Positions 1 through 11,838 of a DNA stretch of 64,000 bases are shown here, in pieces. Below the pieces are notes generated by a model. The model was not told the origin of the DNA and made no database searches. It saw only the letters and a list, made by a program, of their open reading frames with translations. The translations under genes were made by a program, and so were the position numbers. Source of the stretch: Pinus tabuliformis (lineage: Eukaryota; Streptophyta; Pinopsida; Pinales; Pinaceae); the NCBI GenBank assembly GCA_031772625.1, contig CM062815.1, positions 121,505,977 to 121,569,976 of the forward strand. Direction: 5' to 3'. Every line of letters starts with the position of its first letter. Within the stretch, counting starts at the first letter, position 1.

Positions 1-2360
1 AGTACTCATTGATCCTAAAGTACCAAGCAGGCGGTACCTATTTTAGTGTGTAAAGGCCCAAACGACTTTCTTCAACCTTCATGCATAGGTCTCTTGTCCA
101 TGCACCTCAATCACACCATTGAGAAAGGTTGTCTTTACATCCATTTGATATAACTACCAACCAAAAGTTGATTCTAAAGATATGATAGTCTTGATAGAAA
201 TATAATTGGTAACTAGAGCAAATGTCTCCTCATGGTCAGTTCTCTCTATCTGGGAGAATCCTCTCAATACGAATCGAACTTTGTTCTTCTCTATTTTGCC
301 ATCAACTCCATGCTTTACCTTGTACAACCACTTGGTATCAACTAGTGTTGATAATATCGTGATATTTTCGGCAAAACGATATATCACCGAGTAAATATCG
401 CAATATTTTGAAAATATCAGCTAAATATCGCCATATTTTGAAAATATTGGTTATGTTCAAAAATCTGAAAAAAAAATTTGACTTTTTATGTTTGTCGATA
501 TTTTCCGATATTTCGCTGATATTTTCATTGATATTGTCGATAAGATGTTTTCAGGACCCTCGTTGATATTTTGCTGATACCAATATTTTCAACATTGTAT
601 CAACAACTGATATCCCCTTTGGTCTAGGTACAATCTCCCACATGCACGATTCTTCATGATGGAGTTGAACTCCACCAGGCCATCTTAACACACCTGCTGC
701 CTCCTCATAATTGCAAGGCTCTGCATCATGATCGAAGCTATCATTGCTACATAATTGGGAAATTTCTTTGGAGGATGACTTACCTCGAAAGAAGTCTTTG
801 GAACACAATGTTGCTCCTCCACCTTTTGCAATGTATGGGCAAGCCATCTTAGCTTCCTATTTATCCCAAAAGATAAAATTGTCTCTATGCTTCTTCTAGA
901 ATCTCATTGATTGGAATTCACACTCTTTAATTTTTGTGCATCAATAATTGGGACAACAACTTTTTCTACCTTTTGAACCTCAATTGGAGGTTCCCATGAC
1001 CTTGAAGACCATGCATCCATCAACCTTCACATCTCTTTTACTACTATCTTCCTCTAATATGGAACTTAGATTTTGTAACCATTAGAGAACTAATTGACAC
1101 CAACTAGAATTCCCTTCAAATCAAAGGGTTCAAGCTTCGTCTTCTTCTCCTTGGAACATGAATTTAAACTGGACTCCCAAATACCTTGAAATGATAAACA
1201 TGAGGTTTCTCCCTTGTGAAAGCTTCATTTGAAGTCTTGCCTTCAACACTCTGTGAGGACACTTGTTCAATATGTAAACCACTGTACAATGTGCCTCTGC
1301 CCAAAGAAACAAAGGTAGATCTAAGTCATGAACCATAGAATTAGCAATCTTTAATATGGACTTGTTCTTTCTTTCTGCAAAACCCCATCCTATCGTGGGT
1401 TGTAAGGCACTGTAAACTCCCTCTTCATCCTTCTTTGCAAAAGGAATTAGATTTTTTAAGAGGTATACTCCTCTCCGTTGTTTAATCTTGATACCTTAAT
1501 CTTCCTACATGTTTGGTTCTCAATAAGAGCTTTGAACTCTTGGAATCTTTCAGAGAGCTTATCCTTGGTATTTACAATATATATCTAGGTTTTCTTGAAA
1601 TATTCATTAGTGAAAGTAACATAATAAAGATTATCTATCAACGGAGATGATGAGATGGGTCTAAGGACATTTGAATGAATTAGGTTAAGAATCCTTTTTA
1701 ATCTATGCTCAAGGCTTTGAAAAGCAGCCTTGGCGTGCTTGTCTAGTGCACATCCTTTACACACTTCTCTCCTCACTACCTTGAAATTAGGAAATCCAAC
1801 CACTATATCTTTCAGGTGAGGAAAATATTTATAATTTAAGTTAACAAATCCTTTGTGCCAAAGCTCACACAAATTGTCATTGCTAGTCAATAAGGCCCTT
1901 CGCTTCATGAGATCTGCTAATAATCTGTAAAGTCCACTCTATCTAACTCTTCCACTTAACCAATATTAGGCTATGACTTTCGATATTCTCTCCTTAATCA
2001 TCAAACTTGGCCTTGCACTTCATTTTTGTTAGACAAGCGACTGAAAGTAGATTTTGAGTCATTCTAGGAATGTTTGATACCTCATGGAGCTCTAGAACTT
2101 CTCCTATTGGCATGCAAAATGAGATAGAACCCAACCAAATCATTGGGCACTTGCCATCATCACCAATCTCCTCTTGCATGTTGGTATGTTTTTTGTTTAA
2201 TTTGAAGAAATTCGATTTGTTTGCTGTCATATGTCTTGATGCCAGATTGTCGACATATGACCCAACACTTGAAACTATGTTGGTGGAAAGGCATGATGTA
2301 ATGACAAAGGTTGTGTCAAGTTTGGTGATGAACTTGTCTACACTTGAAGCTTTTGTGTTT
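1..2360 (-). pseudogene. Decayed Ty1/copia pol (protease to RT), copia-0
   Basis: Read on the minus strand, this is the copia polyprotein order from high to low coordinates. A protease remnant comes first (about 2230-2330, '..NLASRHMT' where DSGASRHMT is expected; 'VACLTKM' near 2030). A GAG-pre-integrase block follows (1585-1908, CELWHKGFVNLNYK and a C..C motif), then the integrase C-terminal part (1130-1336, 'LFLWAEAHCTVVYILNKCPHR'). Last are two RT pieces: 'WEIVPRPKG' (598-700) and 'KWLYKVKHGVDGKIEKNKVR' (190-340), running to 'MDVKTTFLNG' (about 120-150). Frames are broken by many stops and shifts, so it is dead. It is cut by the 343-597 MITE; its gag side ends where an old hAT begins at about 2361, and its RNase H side lies outside the window. 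Family assignment is secure; exact domain edges are approximate. Confidence 0.85.
343..597. mobile_element. hAT-type MITE inserted in copia-0 RT
   Basis: A 255-bp AT-rich insert interrupts the RT reading between 'KWLYK' and 'WEIVPRPKG'. It is flanked by the direct repeat TATCAAC (336-342 and 598-604), which is 7 of the 8 bp expected for hAT. The termini are imperfect inverted repeats: TAGTGTTGATAATAT on the left and CAATGTTGAAAATAT when the right end is reverse-complemented. The interior is packed with the word CGATATTTT or its complement AAATATCG, giving a subterminal-repeat structure. There is no coding capacity, so it must be mobilised in trans by a hAT transposase. Confidence 0.8.
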
Positions 2361-2969
2361 CATTGTTTTGAAAACTTGTCCGGTTTGACTTGAAACTGCT
2401 CAAACCAGTTGAGTTCATAGGCGACCAAATTGACTTGGCCTTCAACTCAGTTGGGGGGGTTAGCTTGTGGCTGATTTGGTACCAAACTGACCCAAATTGG
2501 TTGAGCCAATTTCAGATTGGCTAAGTCACCTCTAGACCTCAACATGTGTACTCAACAATAGTTTAATCAATTGTTTAATTAAACAAATAGGAAAATACCC
2601 TCCCTAAACTCTAGCATCTTGCTATAAAGAGATCCTCCCCTAATTTGCCTCACACCCCTCATTTTGAGCTTTTGTGAGCATATGTGAGCCTCCAAAGTTT
2701 AGGAATAGCGCTGAAGACGCGAGCAACAACAATCTTGGAGTTGGTTTGGCATCTTGGAGTTGTCTAGTGGATTTGTCATCTTTGGGAGGAGGCAACAACC
2801 CATTTTCCCAATCCTAGATATGTCTTCCTTCTTTTAAAATTGAAGATCTAGATTCTATCCCATTTTTATTTTTATTTTTTTCTCTTTCAAGTTTAAATAT
2901 GCCCTTCTATTTCTAAATCTTACTAGTTTTCATTTGCAACCTTGCATGCATCATATTAAAATTTAAGAT

Positions 2970-3681
2970 AGGGTATTCATAGGTTGAAGCAACACTTGGC
3001 TAGTTTAAGAGGCCAAATAACCTCGTGTCTAGCAATAAAGGAGGTGATAGGGCAGATTAGAGCCGAAATATCCAATTAGTTTGAAAAAATTGAAGAGGAT
3101 AAGGGTAGTGGAAAGGCAATAAAAAAAGCTATGAGAAAGGCAACTTGCACTTATGAGAGCAAGTAATAGTGTTGATTTTGAAGGCTCTCCCCCTATCCCT
3201 TATAGCATTGTCCATGACTCGATTCGTTATGTTCCTCCCCCTCTTGAGTCTGGAAATCAACCTAAAAAGAAGAACATTAAGAGCTATTTCACATCTTTCC
3301 CCAGCTCTGCCTTTGCTAGTGCCTCTCAACCATGCCAAACTCAACCCACCATAGATAGCCATTGGAAGAAGCAATACAAAGATGTTGCTTTTGAATACAT
3401 TGCTAGATAGTGGTATGATGTAGATATCCCCTTCAATGCTGCCTACTTACCTTGCTACCAAGCTACGTGGGATTTTGTTATTGTCACAAGAAATAGCTTC
3501 AAAGGCCCTAGTATGCATGACTTGAGGGGATCTCTTTTGCAAAAAGACGTTTTGTCCATAGATGAATATTTGAAGGAGTTTAGAGAGTCATGGGCCAATA
3601 CAAGTTGAATTTTATGTTAGATGGATGGACTGATGGAAGGAACCATACAATCATAAATTTTTTCATCTCTTGCCCTCAAGG
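2970..3681 (+). pseudogene. H0 hAT transposase, N-terminal part
   Basis: Translation resembles the H2 transposase at 28877 throughout. It runs from the end of a BED zinc finger (RLKQHLASLRGQI, about 2980-3025), through a linker ('YVPPPLESGNQPKKKN', 'IKSYFTSFPSS', 3225-3305) and 'WKKQYKDVAFEYIAR' (3360-3410), to 'MDGWTDGRNHTIINFFISCP' near 3620-3675, where the D of the hAT 'SDGWT' motif lies. In-frame stops (TAG at about 3409, TGA at about 3607) and small shifts make it non-functional. The coding sequence stops exactly at the CAAGG duplication of element A and resumes at 24463. Confidence 0.85.
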
Positions 3682-4790
3682 TGTTGAGAAATCTAGGGCA
3701 GCTAAATTAGGTGTGGTTTCTCTAAACTTGATAACTGCTTGTGATGTTCTTTTACTTTAACTTGATGTACTTATAATTTGCTTCTTCTTATCTTGATTAT
3801 TATGGTGTTCTTATCATCAAACAACTACCAAAACATGAAGATCAATAAAACAAATGGACACAAGATGTAGGCTGCTAGCCAGGGCCAAAACCTCTCCCAG
3901 AGAGGAAAACCCACAAGAATTCTTCTCTTATTATCGAACATTCAAATGACGAATTCCAAGGCCTTTTTGACCCAAGGCCGAGACCCCTCCAAGACCAAGT
4001 CAACCTTCTGTAGATGAGCTTCTCTTTCACAAAGTCAACCCATGTCAGATTTGCACAACTTCGTCCCTTGCAACAAATTTCGGCTTCTGCTGCAAGTCTG
4101 CAATTTTTCGGCCCTGCTGCAACTTCGCACGTGTGGGAGAAAGAGGCTATTTTAGGGCTCCTTACCTCTTCGCTTGGCTTGCTTCTTCCTTCTAGAAAAA
4201 TAGACTTCAAAACTTGCTTCTTTTCATTAGATTTTCAGCTCTTCTTGGAGATATTGAAATTTCATCCTTATAACTGGTAAAACCCCAACTTCTCCTTCAC
4301 ATGTGTGAGAGATAGAGAGAGTAAAAATCAGATTTCGGGCTTCTTTCTTTCTTCTAGATCTTCACTTGTCCTTCTTTCTCCTTCTTTTGCTTGATCGAAC
4401 TTTCTTGGATGATCTTCTTCAAATGAGGTTGAATGTCTCTTATATATAGGCTTTCTTGGCTCGAATAGCCCTAAACAGGGCCAACTTCTTCTTTGTAGGT
4501 TGACTTGGTCTTGGAGGGATATCTTGACACATATAACTCAAAAATAATTTCTTTGACTTGATACAAGATGACAAAACCTTTCACATATGACAATGACTCT
4601 TTTGACTTCTTGACTCTGACAAAACCTAGAAGCACACAATGGGTGCTTTGACCTAAAACAAATTGACCTTGAGCATGAAACTCATGCTATAAAATAACAA
4701 TACTAATTTTCTTTCTCTTTTACATCAAATACATAAAATTAATAGTACATAAAATATTATGAAGACCAAACCTAGTTACACATTTCAACA
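3682..4790 (-). repeat. 3' LTR of element A
   Basis: A 1109-bp LTR with TGTT..AACA ends. It corresponds over its length to the interrupted copy starting at 20195. It is followed inward by CTCCCTCTTAACTAGGG, the complement of a GGGAG-ending polypurine tract. This copy contains the uninterrupted 'empty site' for the 21248-24388 insertion (CTCTTTTACATCAAATAC near 4720). Confidence 0.9.
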
Positions 4791-5760
4791 CTCCCTCTTA
4801 ACTAGGGAGGTATTCATAATACATTGATGATACATGGAGATTCTCATACTAAAGAATTCTCATAAGAAGAGTTAGATTGGTAAGCCATCTCATAAGCTAT
4901 CTTCTCAGCTTATATTAGTGCATCTCATCATATCAACCAACATTGTCATATAGTAAGTCCTTGACTAACAACTCTATCTCTACACTAGATTAGAACATAA
5001 TGCTGGGGAGACAATGATTTATAGACACTTTCATCATTGTCTCTCAAGGAACATACCCCAATCCAGATGTTCACAAGGTATGTCCTTTTAGGTCCATTCC
5101 TCTCTTAGAATCACACATCCTCAAGGAATCTCCTCTTGAACTATAAGCTTGCATGTTGGATGCCCTACCTTATCCTCAAAGAGTATCGGTTCTCAAGACT
5201 ACTTCTATCCTCAAGAAGTATCGGTCTCAGATGCTTACCCAATCCTCCATTCTTTCTTCATGATGTGAAGACAAGAATGATGTGTCTATCTCTCCCTCTC
5301 AACTAGGGAGGATCTACTCATTCCTTTACATGAAAGGAACATACCAAAGCTCCCTCTTAAATAGGGACTTGTTTCCAGCAACAACTATCTATTCTTTTGT
5401 GGAGATCATGGTACTTACTACTATCAGCTGCTTGTAGGGCTCCTCTTTCTGCATCATTATGTCATGAATAGACTTCAACTTCTTCAACATGGAGCCATCT
5501 TCTTTCATAACTTCTTCGTAGGGCTTCAACCATCTTCTTCATCACTTGCCCTTTTTCTTTTCAACGAAACATAGTGTTGAACCAATTAACTCTAGTCATG
5601 TCATTCTTCTTTTCATCGAAAAGTGATCTTCTTTGTCATCATCCGACTATCCTTCATACTGCTATTTTTTCCAAGTCATATTCCTTTCAGAATCTTCCAT
5701 CCAATTTTATATGTACTAGTTGTAGGTGAATTTCTACAACCTTCTGCCGGTAGCCTTGTT
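4791..5760 (-). other. Non-coding 3' internal region of element A
   Basis: No open reading frame with recognisable homology. It matches the 3' internal part of A2 in reverse orientation; for example, the 'tctcaaggaacatacccc' and 'atgttcacaaggtatgtcc' words (5040-5095) correspond to 42665-42715. It contains several copies of the CTCCCTCT(T/C)AACTAGGGA motif (about 4790, 5300 and 5355), the complement of PPT-like purine tracts. It is cut at 5760 by element B. Confidence 0.75.
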
Positions 5761-6848
5761 TGTTAATTTTAGATAACAATGGTATGTTCTATGCTTGCAA
5801 CAATTACTTCAATGTTCTTTTATTAACCCAATGATAATTTCCAATAGCAATCAAATTCACTGTTATTCACATTGACAGTAACTGTAGATAGAACATAAAC
5901 AATAAAATGCAGAAGATAATCCAAGACAAGGGAACACAAGAAATTTGGCTCAAGCTAGGAAAAAACCCTAAGACGAGGAAAACCCTTGATCAATTTTTCT
6001 TATGATAAATATCAAATGTTCAGTAGAGAGAGAGATAGTACAATAATACAAAGTCAAAGTCAAAATTGACTTGCCAATTTGATGATCCAATACGACTGCC
6101 CTTAGTCAAATAGATGGCCCAATCAAAACTGCAATTCTGCCCTCAGTGAACAACACTCAAATTCTACCCTAACTAGAAAGTCAACAGTAGTCAAAGTTTG
6201 GTCAAACTCTTCCAAAACAGCTCGGCCAAAGGAGAGAGGAACTCAACCTCTCTTGATAGTCAAACATCAGTAAAAACGGACAACTTTGGATTGGTCAAAC
6301 CTGTTCAAACAGAAGTCAACCCTGCAGTCAAACAACCCTGTAGTCAACGCAAGTCAACCTGCCCAGAAAATATCAGTTTTTGTGCCAATAAATGTGGCTT
6401 GTTGAAACAAAGTTTATCCTCAAATCATAGTCAAATGAGGTCAAACAAGGGTCGGTCAATGCAAGTCAAATCTGGTTGAAACAAAAAGTCAACGCCCAGT
6501 CAAACTGTCCTCCAAAAACTCGTATGTGAGATGAGACAGGTTGGCTGTGATTTGTATGACCCAATCAAATGAGGAGAGAGAATAATGATGTGTTGTGAAT
6601 GTGTCAAACGATGTTGGAGGTCTCTTCTATTTATATGAGATGGAGAAGGGTCAATTTGTCCAACTTGACCCCAAGCTGACCCTGACAAACTGCACATGTG
6701 TGGGCTTCACTTCAAAAACATATTTCTCCTTGTCCAAATTACCTTAGGCCGATTTTGGTCCTCTAGGAAAGAGGAATTTAATCCAATAATCATCTTCATC
6801 AAATGAGCTGCCCATAATGGAATTTGGCCCTAGTTGCACATTTTAACA
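5761..6848 (-). repeat. 3' LTR of copia B
   Basis: A 1088-bp LTR, TGTTAATTTT..TTTTAACA, parallel to 12939-17797 once hAT-1 is removed (about 1096 bp). Many AGTCAAC and GTCAAAC words occur between 6050 and 6500, giving the region a locally repetitive look. On the inner side, CTCCCTCTCTCAACTAGGG is the complement of the polypurine tract. Confidence 0.9.
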
Positions 6849-7430
6849 CTCCCTCTCTCAACTAGGGAGAATTCCACTTGTCAATATCCATCCGTCATCA
6901 TTCCATCCGGATCATCATGTAGTATCTTTGCATCTCGTCTCGTCTCTGCTGAAGATTGATATAGATAATAAGAAGGATCGATCGAGAGTGAGCCATAAGG
7001 CCTTACCACTATTGACTGGCAAAAGTCAGTCTAAATAACTAGGGGTAGAACCCATATCAAACTTGATCCCGAGCGATCAAGTTGTTGAACATCATGCATC
7101 CTAGACATAGGGAGTACGATAGTACACGATGCGTCCATTTGTAGTGCTATGGTCCCTAACCACTTTTCCCAACTCATTGGCCAAATGACAGGTACTTCCC
7201 AAGAGTCCCAGACTGTAAGGGTAGGATGTATGCTGGGGCATATGTAAGAGAAGGTGAACCACTCATCCTATGCATATATCGTCAGCCATAGGGGAAGGTG
7301 AACCATTCACCCTATGTTCACATATATCATCATGGGGTATCACAGGGGAAGGTGAATCACTCACCCTATGGTCGCACATAGCTCCAAGAAGTACCCCAGG
7401 TCCCCAGGAGCTCCTAGAGCTCAATGTCCA
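6849..7430 (-). other. Copia B 3' untranslated internal region with short tandem repeat
   Basis: Lies between the polyprotein stop and the PPT. Three imperfect copies of a roughly 50-bp unit containing GGGGAAGGTGAACCACTCAC and CCCTATG, followed by a CACATA-like word, run from about 7245 to 7380. No coding capacity is recognised. Confidence 0.6.
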
Positions 7431-7432
7431 AC

Positions 7433-9113
7433 TCAAGCAGGACCCTCATGGGAGGGTCCTTCCACAACTCCAAGTCTCTCTCGGAAGGCTAAGAACTTGA
7501 CCTTCCCCAAGGGCTTTGTGAGGATGTCAGCAACTTGCTCATCAGTCTTGATGTGTTGGAGCCTTATTGCTCCCCATTGTACCATATCCCGAATAAAGTG
7601 GTACCTGATATCAATATGCTTGGAGTGATCGTGGAACATGAGATTCTCTGAAAGACAAATCCCACTTTTATGGTTGCAATAGATAACGGTGGTATCCAAC
7701 ACATGCTCAAATAGCTCATTGAAGAGCTTCCTCAACCAAATAGCTTCACAATAGGCCATACTAGCTGCAATATATTCGGCCTCGGTGGTGCTTAGAGCAA
7801 CTGATTTCTGCTTCCTGCTCATCCAAGAAATTGAAGCAGATCCCAACGAGAAGCAACATCCTAACATTCTCTTTCTATCCACCACACTGCCAACCCAGTC
7901 AACATCAAAATGTCCATGTAGCCTAAGAAATTGAAGCAGATCCCAACGAGAAGCAACATTCTAACATGCTCTTTCTGTCCACCACACTGCCAACCCAGTC
8001 AACATAAAAATATCCATGTAGCCTCAAATTCCTAGCAGTGTATCTTAGTCCATAGTTGATAGTGCCACAAAGATATCTTAAGAGATTCTTTGCAGCAACC
8101 CAATGTATGTGATGAGGCTCAACCATAAATTGACTCAAAGTATTTACAACGAAGCATATGTTCGGTCGAGAGTTTACCAAGAACATCAAGGCCCCCACAA
8201 GTTGTCTATATTCAGAAGGATTTGCCAATTCGGGACCAACAACACTTCCACATAGCTTCTTGAAGTTGAGTTCCATTGGAGTAGACACAAACTTGCATTC
8301 CACCATCCCACATCTTTCTAACAACTTCACAATGTATTTTCCTTGAGAAAGGAAAATCTCGCTTGGCTTTTGCCAAACCTCCAAGCCTAGGAAGTAATGC
8401 ATCAATCCTAGGTCCTTCATCTCAAATTCGAAAGTCACCTCTCTCTTGCTTTGATAAATGAGAGGGTCCACACTAGTCAAAAAGAGATCATCAACATAAA
8501 GGACCAAAATAAGTGGCATGTCCTTTTCAACCTTGAAGTGTAGGTTTGGATCAGCATAGCTTATAGTAAATCTCAACTTCATAAGATAGTTATCAATTCT
8601 CTCATACCAAGCCCTAGGGGCTTGCTTCAACCCATAGAGGGCTTTCTTCAACTTGCATACATGAGACCTTCGATCTTGTACTTCAAACCCTTGCGGTTGT
8701 TCCAAGTAGACTTCCTCCTTAAGTGAGCCATGCAAGAAGGTAGTCTTGACGTCCATTTGATGTAGGCTCCACACTTGACTTGCAGCGAGAGCAATCATAG
8801 ATTAGATAGTGGTAAATCGAGCAACCGGTTCAAATATTTCGTCATAGTCCACTCCTTTCTTTTGAGAGAAACCACGAGCTACGAACCTTGCCTTATACTT
8901 TTCAACACTTCCATCAACTCCATGTTTTATCTTGTAGATCCATTTAGAAGTGACCACAAACTTGTCCTTGGGTCTAGGCACCACTTCCCAGACATCATTC
9001 TTCATGATTGATTCATATTCCTCATTCATCGCATCTTTCCATACTTGGTTCTTTATGGCTTCTTTGAACGTGCAAGGTTCTGGTTGAATATTAGTACTCA
9101 TGGCGGCCAAGTA
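7433..9113 (-). pseudogene. Copia B reverse transcriptase and RNase H
   Basis: The RT begins after integrase with 'WKDAMNEEYESIMKNDVWEV' (about 9020-9080), then 'KARFVARGFSQKKGVDYDE' (8840-8900), a stop at about 8800, 'HQMDVKTTFLHGSL', 'LKKALYGLKQAPRAWYERID', and the catalytic box 'LYVDDLFLTS' near 8490. RNase H follows with 'VDWVGSVVDRKS', 'LSTTEAEYIAAS' (about 7750-7790), 'YCNHKSGICLSEN' (the usual CDN acid is replaced by N) and 'ADILTKPLGKVKF'. A 100-bp tandem duplication (7825-8024) shifts the frame inside RNase H. RT/RNase H would copy the element RNA in a cytoplasmic particle; this copy cannot make a whole protein. Confidence 0.92.
7825..8024. repeat. 100-bp tandem duplication in copia B RNase H
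   Basis: Two adjacent copies (7825-7924 and 7925-8024) both start AAGAAATTGAAGCAGATCCC and end CCATGTAGCCT, with a handful of mismatches. Because 100 is not a multiple of three, the duplication breaks the RNase H frame. Confidence 0.9.
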
Positions 9114-10229
9114 CCCTTAGTACCTGTTTGGCTTCTTACTTTCACGAAATGTCCCTCTTGGAATGGAATGTTTTTCAGCATCTTCAAGAGTGTCCTTGAG
9201 CCATAAAGGTCTTTTCCTTGAGGTAGAGGAATCACCAGGAGGTGGATTAGGAGGATCCATCGGACCATCAACATCGGGCATAGGCTCATCCATCAGAGGT
9301 TCATCTTGTTTTTCAGCAGCATCATCACTGCCCTTCCTTGAGATGGGGAGATCTCTGGCTTTCCTGAGGGCAGTGTCTTCATCAAAGGTAACATCTCTGC
9401 TTACTTCCACATCTCTTTGACCAGGTACATAAATTCTATATGCCTTTGAATTTTCACTGTATCCAACGAATATACCTTTCTTCCTGGAAGCTTCCAACTT
9501 ATTCCTTTTCTCTTTAGGCACATGAAAATACACATGACAACCAAAGATTCTAAAATGAGAAACATCAGGTTTCTTACTAGTGAAAACTTCTTCGGGTGTC
9601 TTGAAATCCAAAGCTTGATGAGGGCTTCTATTTTGAACATATACGACAGTGTTAGCAACTTCTCCCCACAAGAATTTCGGTAGACCTTGATCATAGATCA
9701 TGGCACGAGTGGCTTCCATGATTGTTGGATTCTTTCTTTCAACAACACCATTCTGCTCAGGAGTGCATAGAACAATTGTTTCCCTCTTAATGCCAAACAC
9801 TCTTAAAAAATCATTGAATTCATTGGATTCATATTCAGTTCCATTGTCAGTCCTCAATGTCTTGATCTTCTTTCCCTGTTTGATTCTCCACCAATGCCTT
9901 CAAAGAATGGAATCACTTAAACACTTCATCCTTCTTTGTCAAGAAATAAATCCATGTTTTCCGTGAGAAGTCATCAACAAAAATTGCATAATATGAGCAT
10001 CCTCCTAATGAAGTTATGGGAAAGATACTAGACAGGTCAGAATGGACCAATTGAAGAATATTAGTTCTCTTTCTTTCACTAGAATGGAATGGTCCCTCTT
10101 TATGTTTCCCAGTTGCTCATCCTTGACAGACTCCTTCATGGTTCATATTAAACTCGGGCATCCCTGTGACCATCTATTTTAAGGCTTTGTAATGTAAGTG
10201 AACAAATCTTCGATGCCATAGCTCACATT
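9114..10229 (-). pseudogene. Copia B GAG-pre-integrase and integrase
   Basis: From 10229 downward on the minus strand are 'HYKCELWHRRFVHLHYKALK' (the GAG-pre-integrase core), 'QLVHSDLSSIFPITSLGG' (first catalytic D), 'FVDDFSRKTWIYFL', and 'LRTDNGTEYESNEF' (second D). These are followed by 'TPEQNGVVERKN' with the catalytic E, 'GLPKFLWGEVANTVVYVQNR', 'GCHVYFHVPKEKRNKLEASR' and 'GYSENSKAYRIYVP'. The D, D and E residues of integrase are visible, but a short frame break lies near 9860-9900 and a stop (NRY*) at 9114 separates it from RT. Its N-terminal junction with the protease is interrupted by the LTR fragment at 10230-11451. Confidence 0.9.
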
Positions 10230-11451
10230 TGTAATGACTTACTATATATATGATTTTTTTTTTTTGAGTGATTTGTTATATATTCTTTTTTGCTCTTTGG
10301 TGTACATATATTACATAACGTATGAGTTATATCATTACAAGGACAAACATTTCAGATAATAAATCAATACTGTGACAGATTCTCACACTAGCTGATATTT
10401 GAATTAAACAACATAAGAACCTTCAATGGGACCCTGAAACCCTGTATGTATTATCGTGGAGTTTTCAGCAATAAGATAAGTAACCTTCTTAACAGACTTA
10501 AAAGATCCGAGAGTTTGAACTGGCTTTGATACCAAATGTAATGACTGAAGTTAAGATTCAACTAGATGGACAAATATTTTTGTAAAATTCTATCTGATTA
10601 ATTCTATCAAATTAAATGCAATTGCGTACCTGATTCTCCCATTTGGTGTCGGTCCATGTTGCTCCGAGTTTACCAAACCAACCGATTCCTCCCTGCCTAT
10701 CTGGGATCAACCTCTGCGGTTCCCAGATCCAGTGGACTTCAAAATGGAAGTCCACTGGCCCCCGTGCCCAAAACTCCAAGAACAGCTCAAAATTCCCAAT
10801 TTTCAGTTCAAAATCGAGCCCCCGGCTCATCCCTCAAACAGATTGATTTTCTATCACCATTCTCTGTATTTTCTCCTCTCTGCACTATATTCCAAAGGTG
10901 AAAGCAATCCTCTGTTTTCCCAAAAACTGATTTTTCCTCCCCCCTACTTCTCCTTTCGATTTTTTTTTTTTTTTGTATATAGGGAAGGTTTCTTCCCTCC
11001 GAAGAAACCCCACCTTCCTTTCCTCCAATTAATCTTAAGATTTAACTTTATCCATTAAGATATTTTTACTTGAGTTGGTCATTATACATTAAATGAGATT
11101 TTAACTTTATCATCTCAACCGACTTCGAGAAGAGTATTTTCTTTTAAGTACCTTATCATGAATTGTCCAAAGATTTATGAAGTAAAATAAATCTTGTCCA
11201 TTGTAATAATAATTATTTATTATTTAAATAAAATTTTATTAATAAAATAAATTAATATATTTTATTGTACTACTTAATAAATAAGGTATTAATTAATACT
11301 TTTAAAAACTAATTCATTTTCTTACATAGACATTTATATAATTAAATTAGTATGTATACTAGTGCAATGCCTGCGATGCATGTGCATGTAGCTATCATAT
11401 ACACGTCTCGTAAGCATGCTAATAATTAGTAACTCAAGTTGGGTCACTACA
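10230..11451 (-). mobile_element. Deleted LTR retroelement inserted in copia B pol
   Basis: A perfect 5-bp duplication ACATT flanks it (10225-10229, 11452-11456), and removing the insert rejoins protease to the 'CELWHRR' motif. A 915-bp LTR at 10537-11451 (minus strand TGTAGTGACC..GTCATTACA) is followed by an initiator-Met PBS complement, CTGGCTTTGATACCA, ending at 10534. The other boundary begins with TGTAATGACTT, the same LTR terminus, but similarity fails after about 10 bp. The element therefore keeps its 5' LTR, PBS, about 300 bp of interior, and only the tip of the 3' LTR. No proteins are visible. Confidence 0.8.
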
Positions 11452-11456
11452 ACATT

Positions 11457-11838
11457 GAAGAGAAGTATCACTTGCCAAAGCTTCCAAAGGACCTCCACCA
11501 ACTTGATGGAGACCATCAACCCTAAATCCAAGAGTAAAAACGTCTTTAGGGTTTCTATGCCAAATACATACCTTTCCATCAATGAATGCTACCTTGAAGC
11601 CTTTGTCTTCCATCACAAAAATAAACACCAAATTCTTCTTCAAATTGGGCACATACAACACTTCCTGTAGATGTATGGTTTGACCATAATTCAAGTGAAG
11701 AGTGACAGTTCCTATCCCTTTCACAGGGTAGGTGGCATTATCTCCAAGTATGATATTTAGATTAGTTTTCTTCTTAACTAAATTTGAGAGGGCCTCCTTG
11801 TATTCAGTGAAGTGCATTGAGGCTCCACTGTCAATTAA
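11457..11838 (-). pseudogene. Copia B aspartic protease
   Basis: Minus-strand reading '(L)IDSGASMHFTEYKEALSNL' carries the DSGA catalytic triad near 11810-11830, followed by 'NIILGDNATYPVKGIGTVTL', 'LQEVLYVPNLKKNLVF' and 'GFKVAFIDGKVCIWH', the usual copia protease pattern. A TAG just before the catalytic motif (TLDH*LIDSG) separates it from gag. The 3' side runs into the 10230-11451 insertion. The protease would cut the Gag-Pol precursor inside the particle. Confidence 0.9.
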
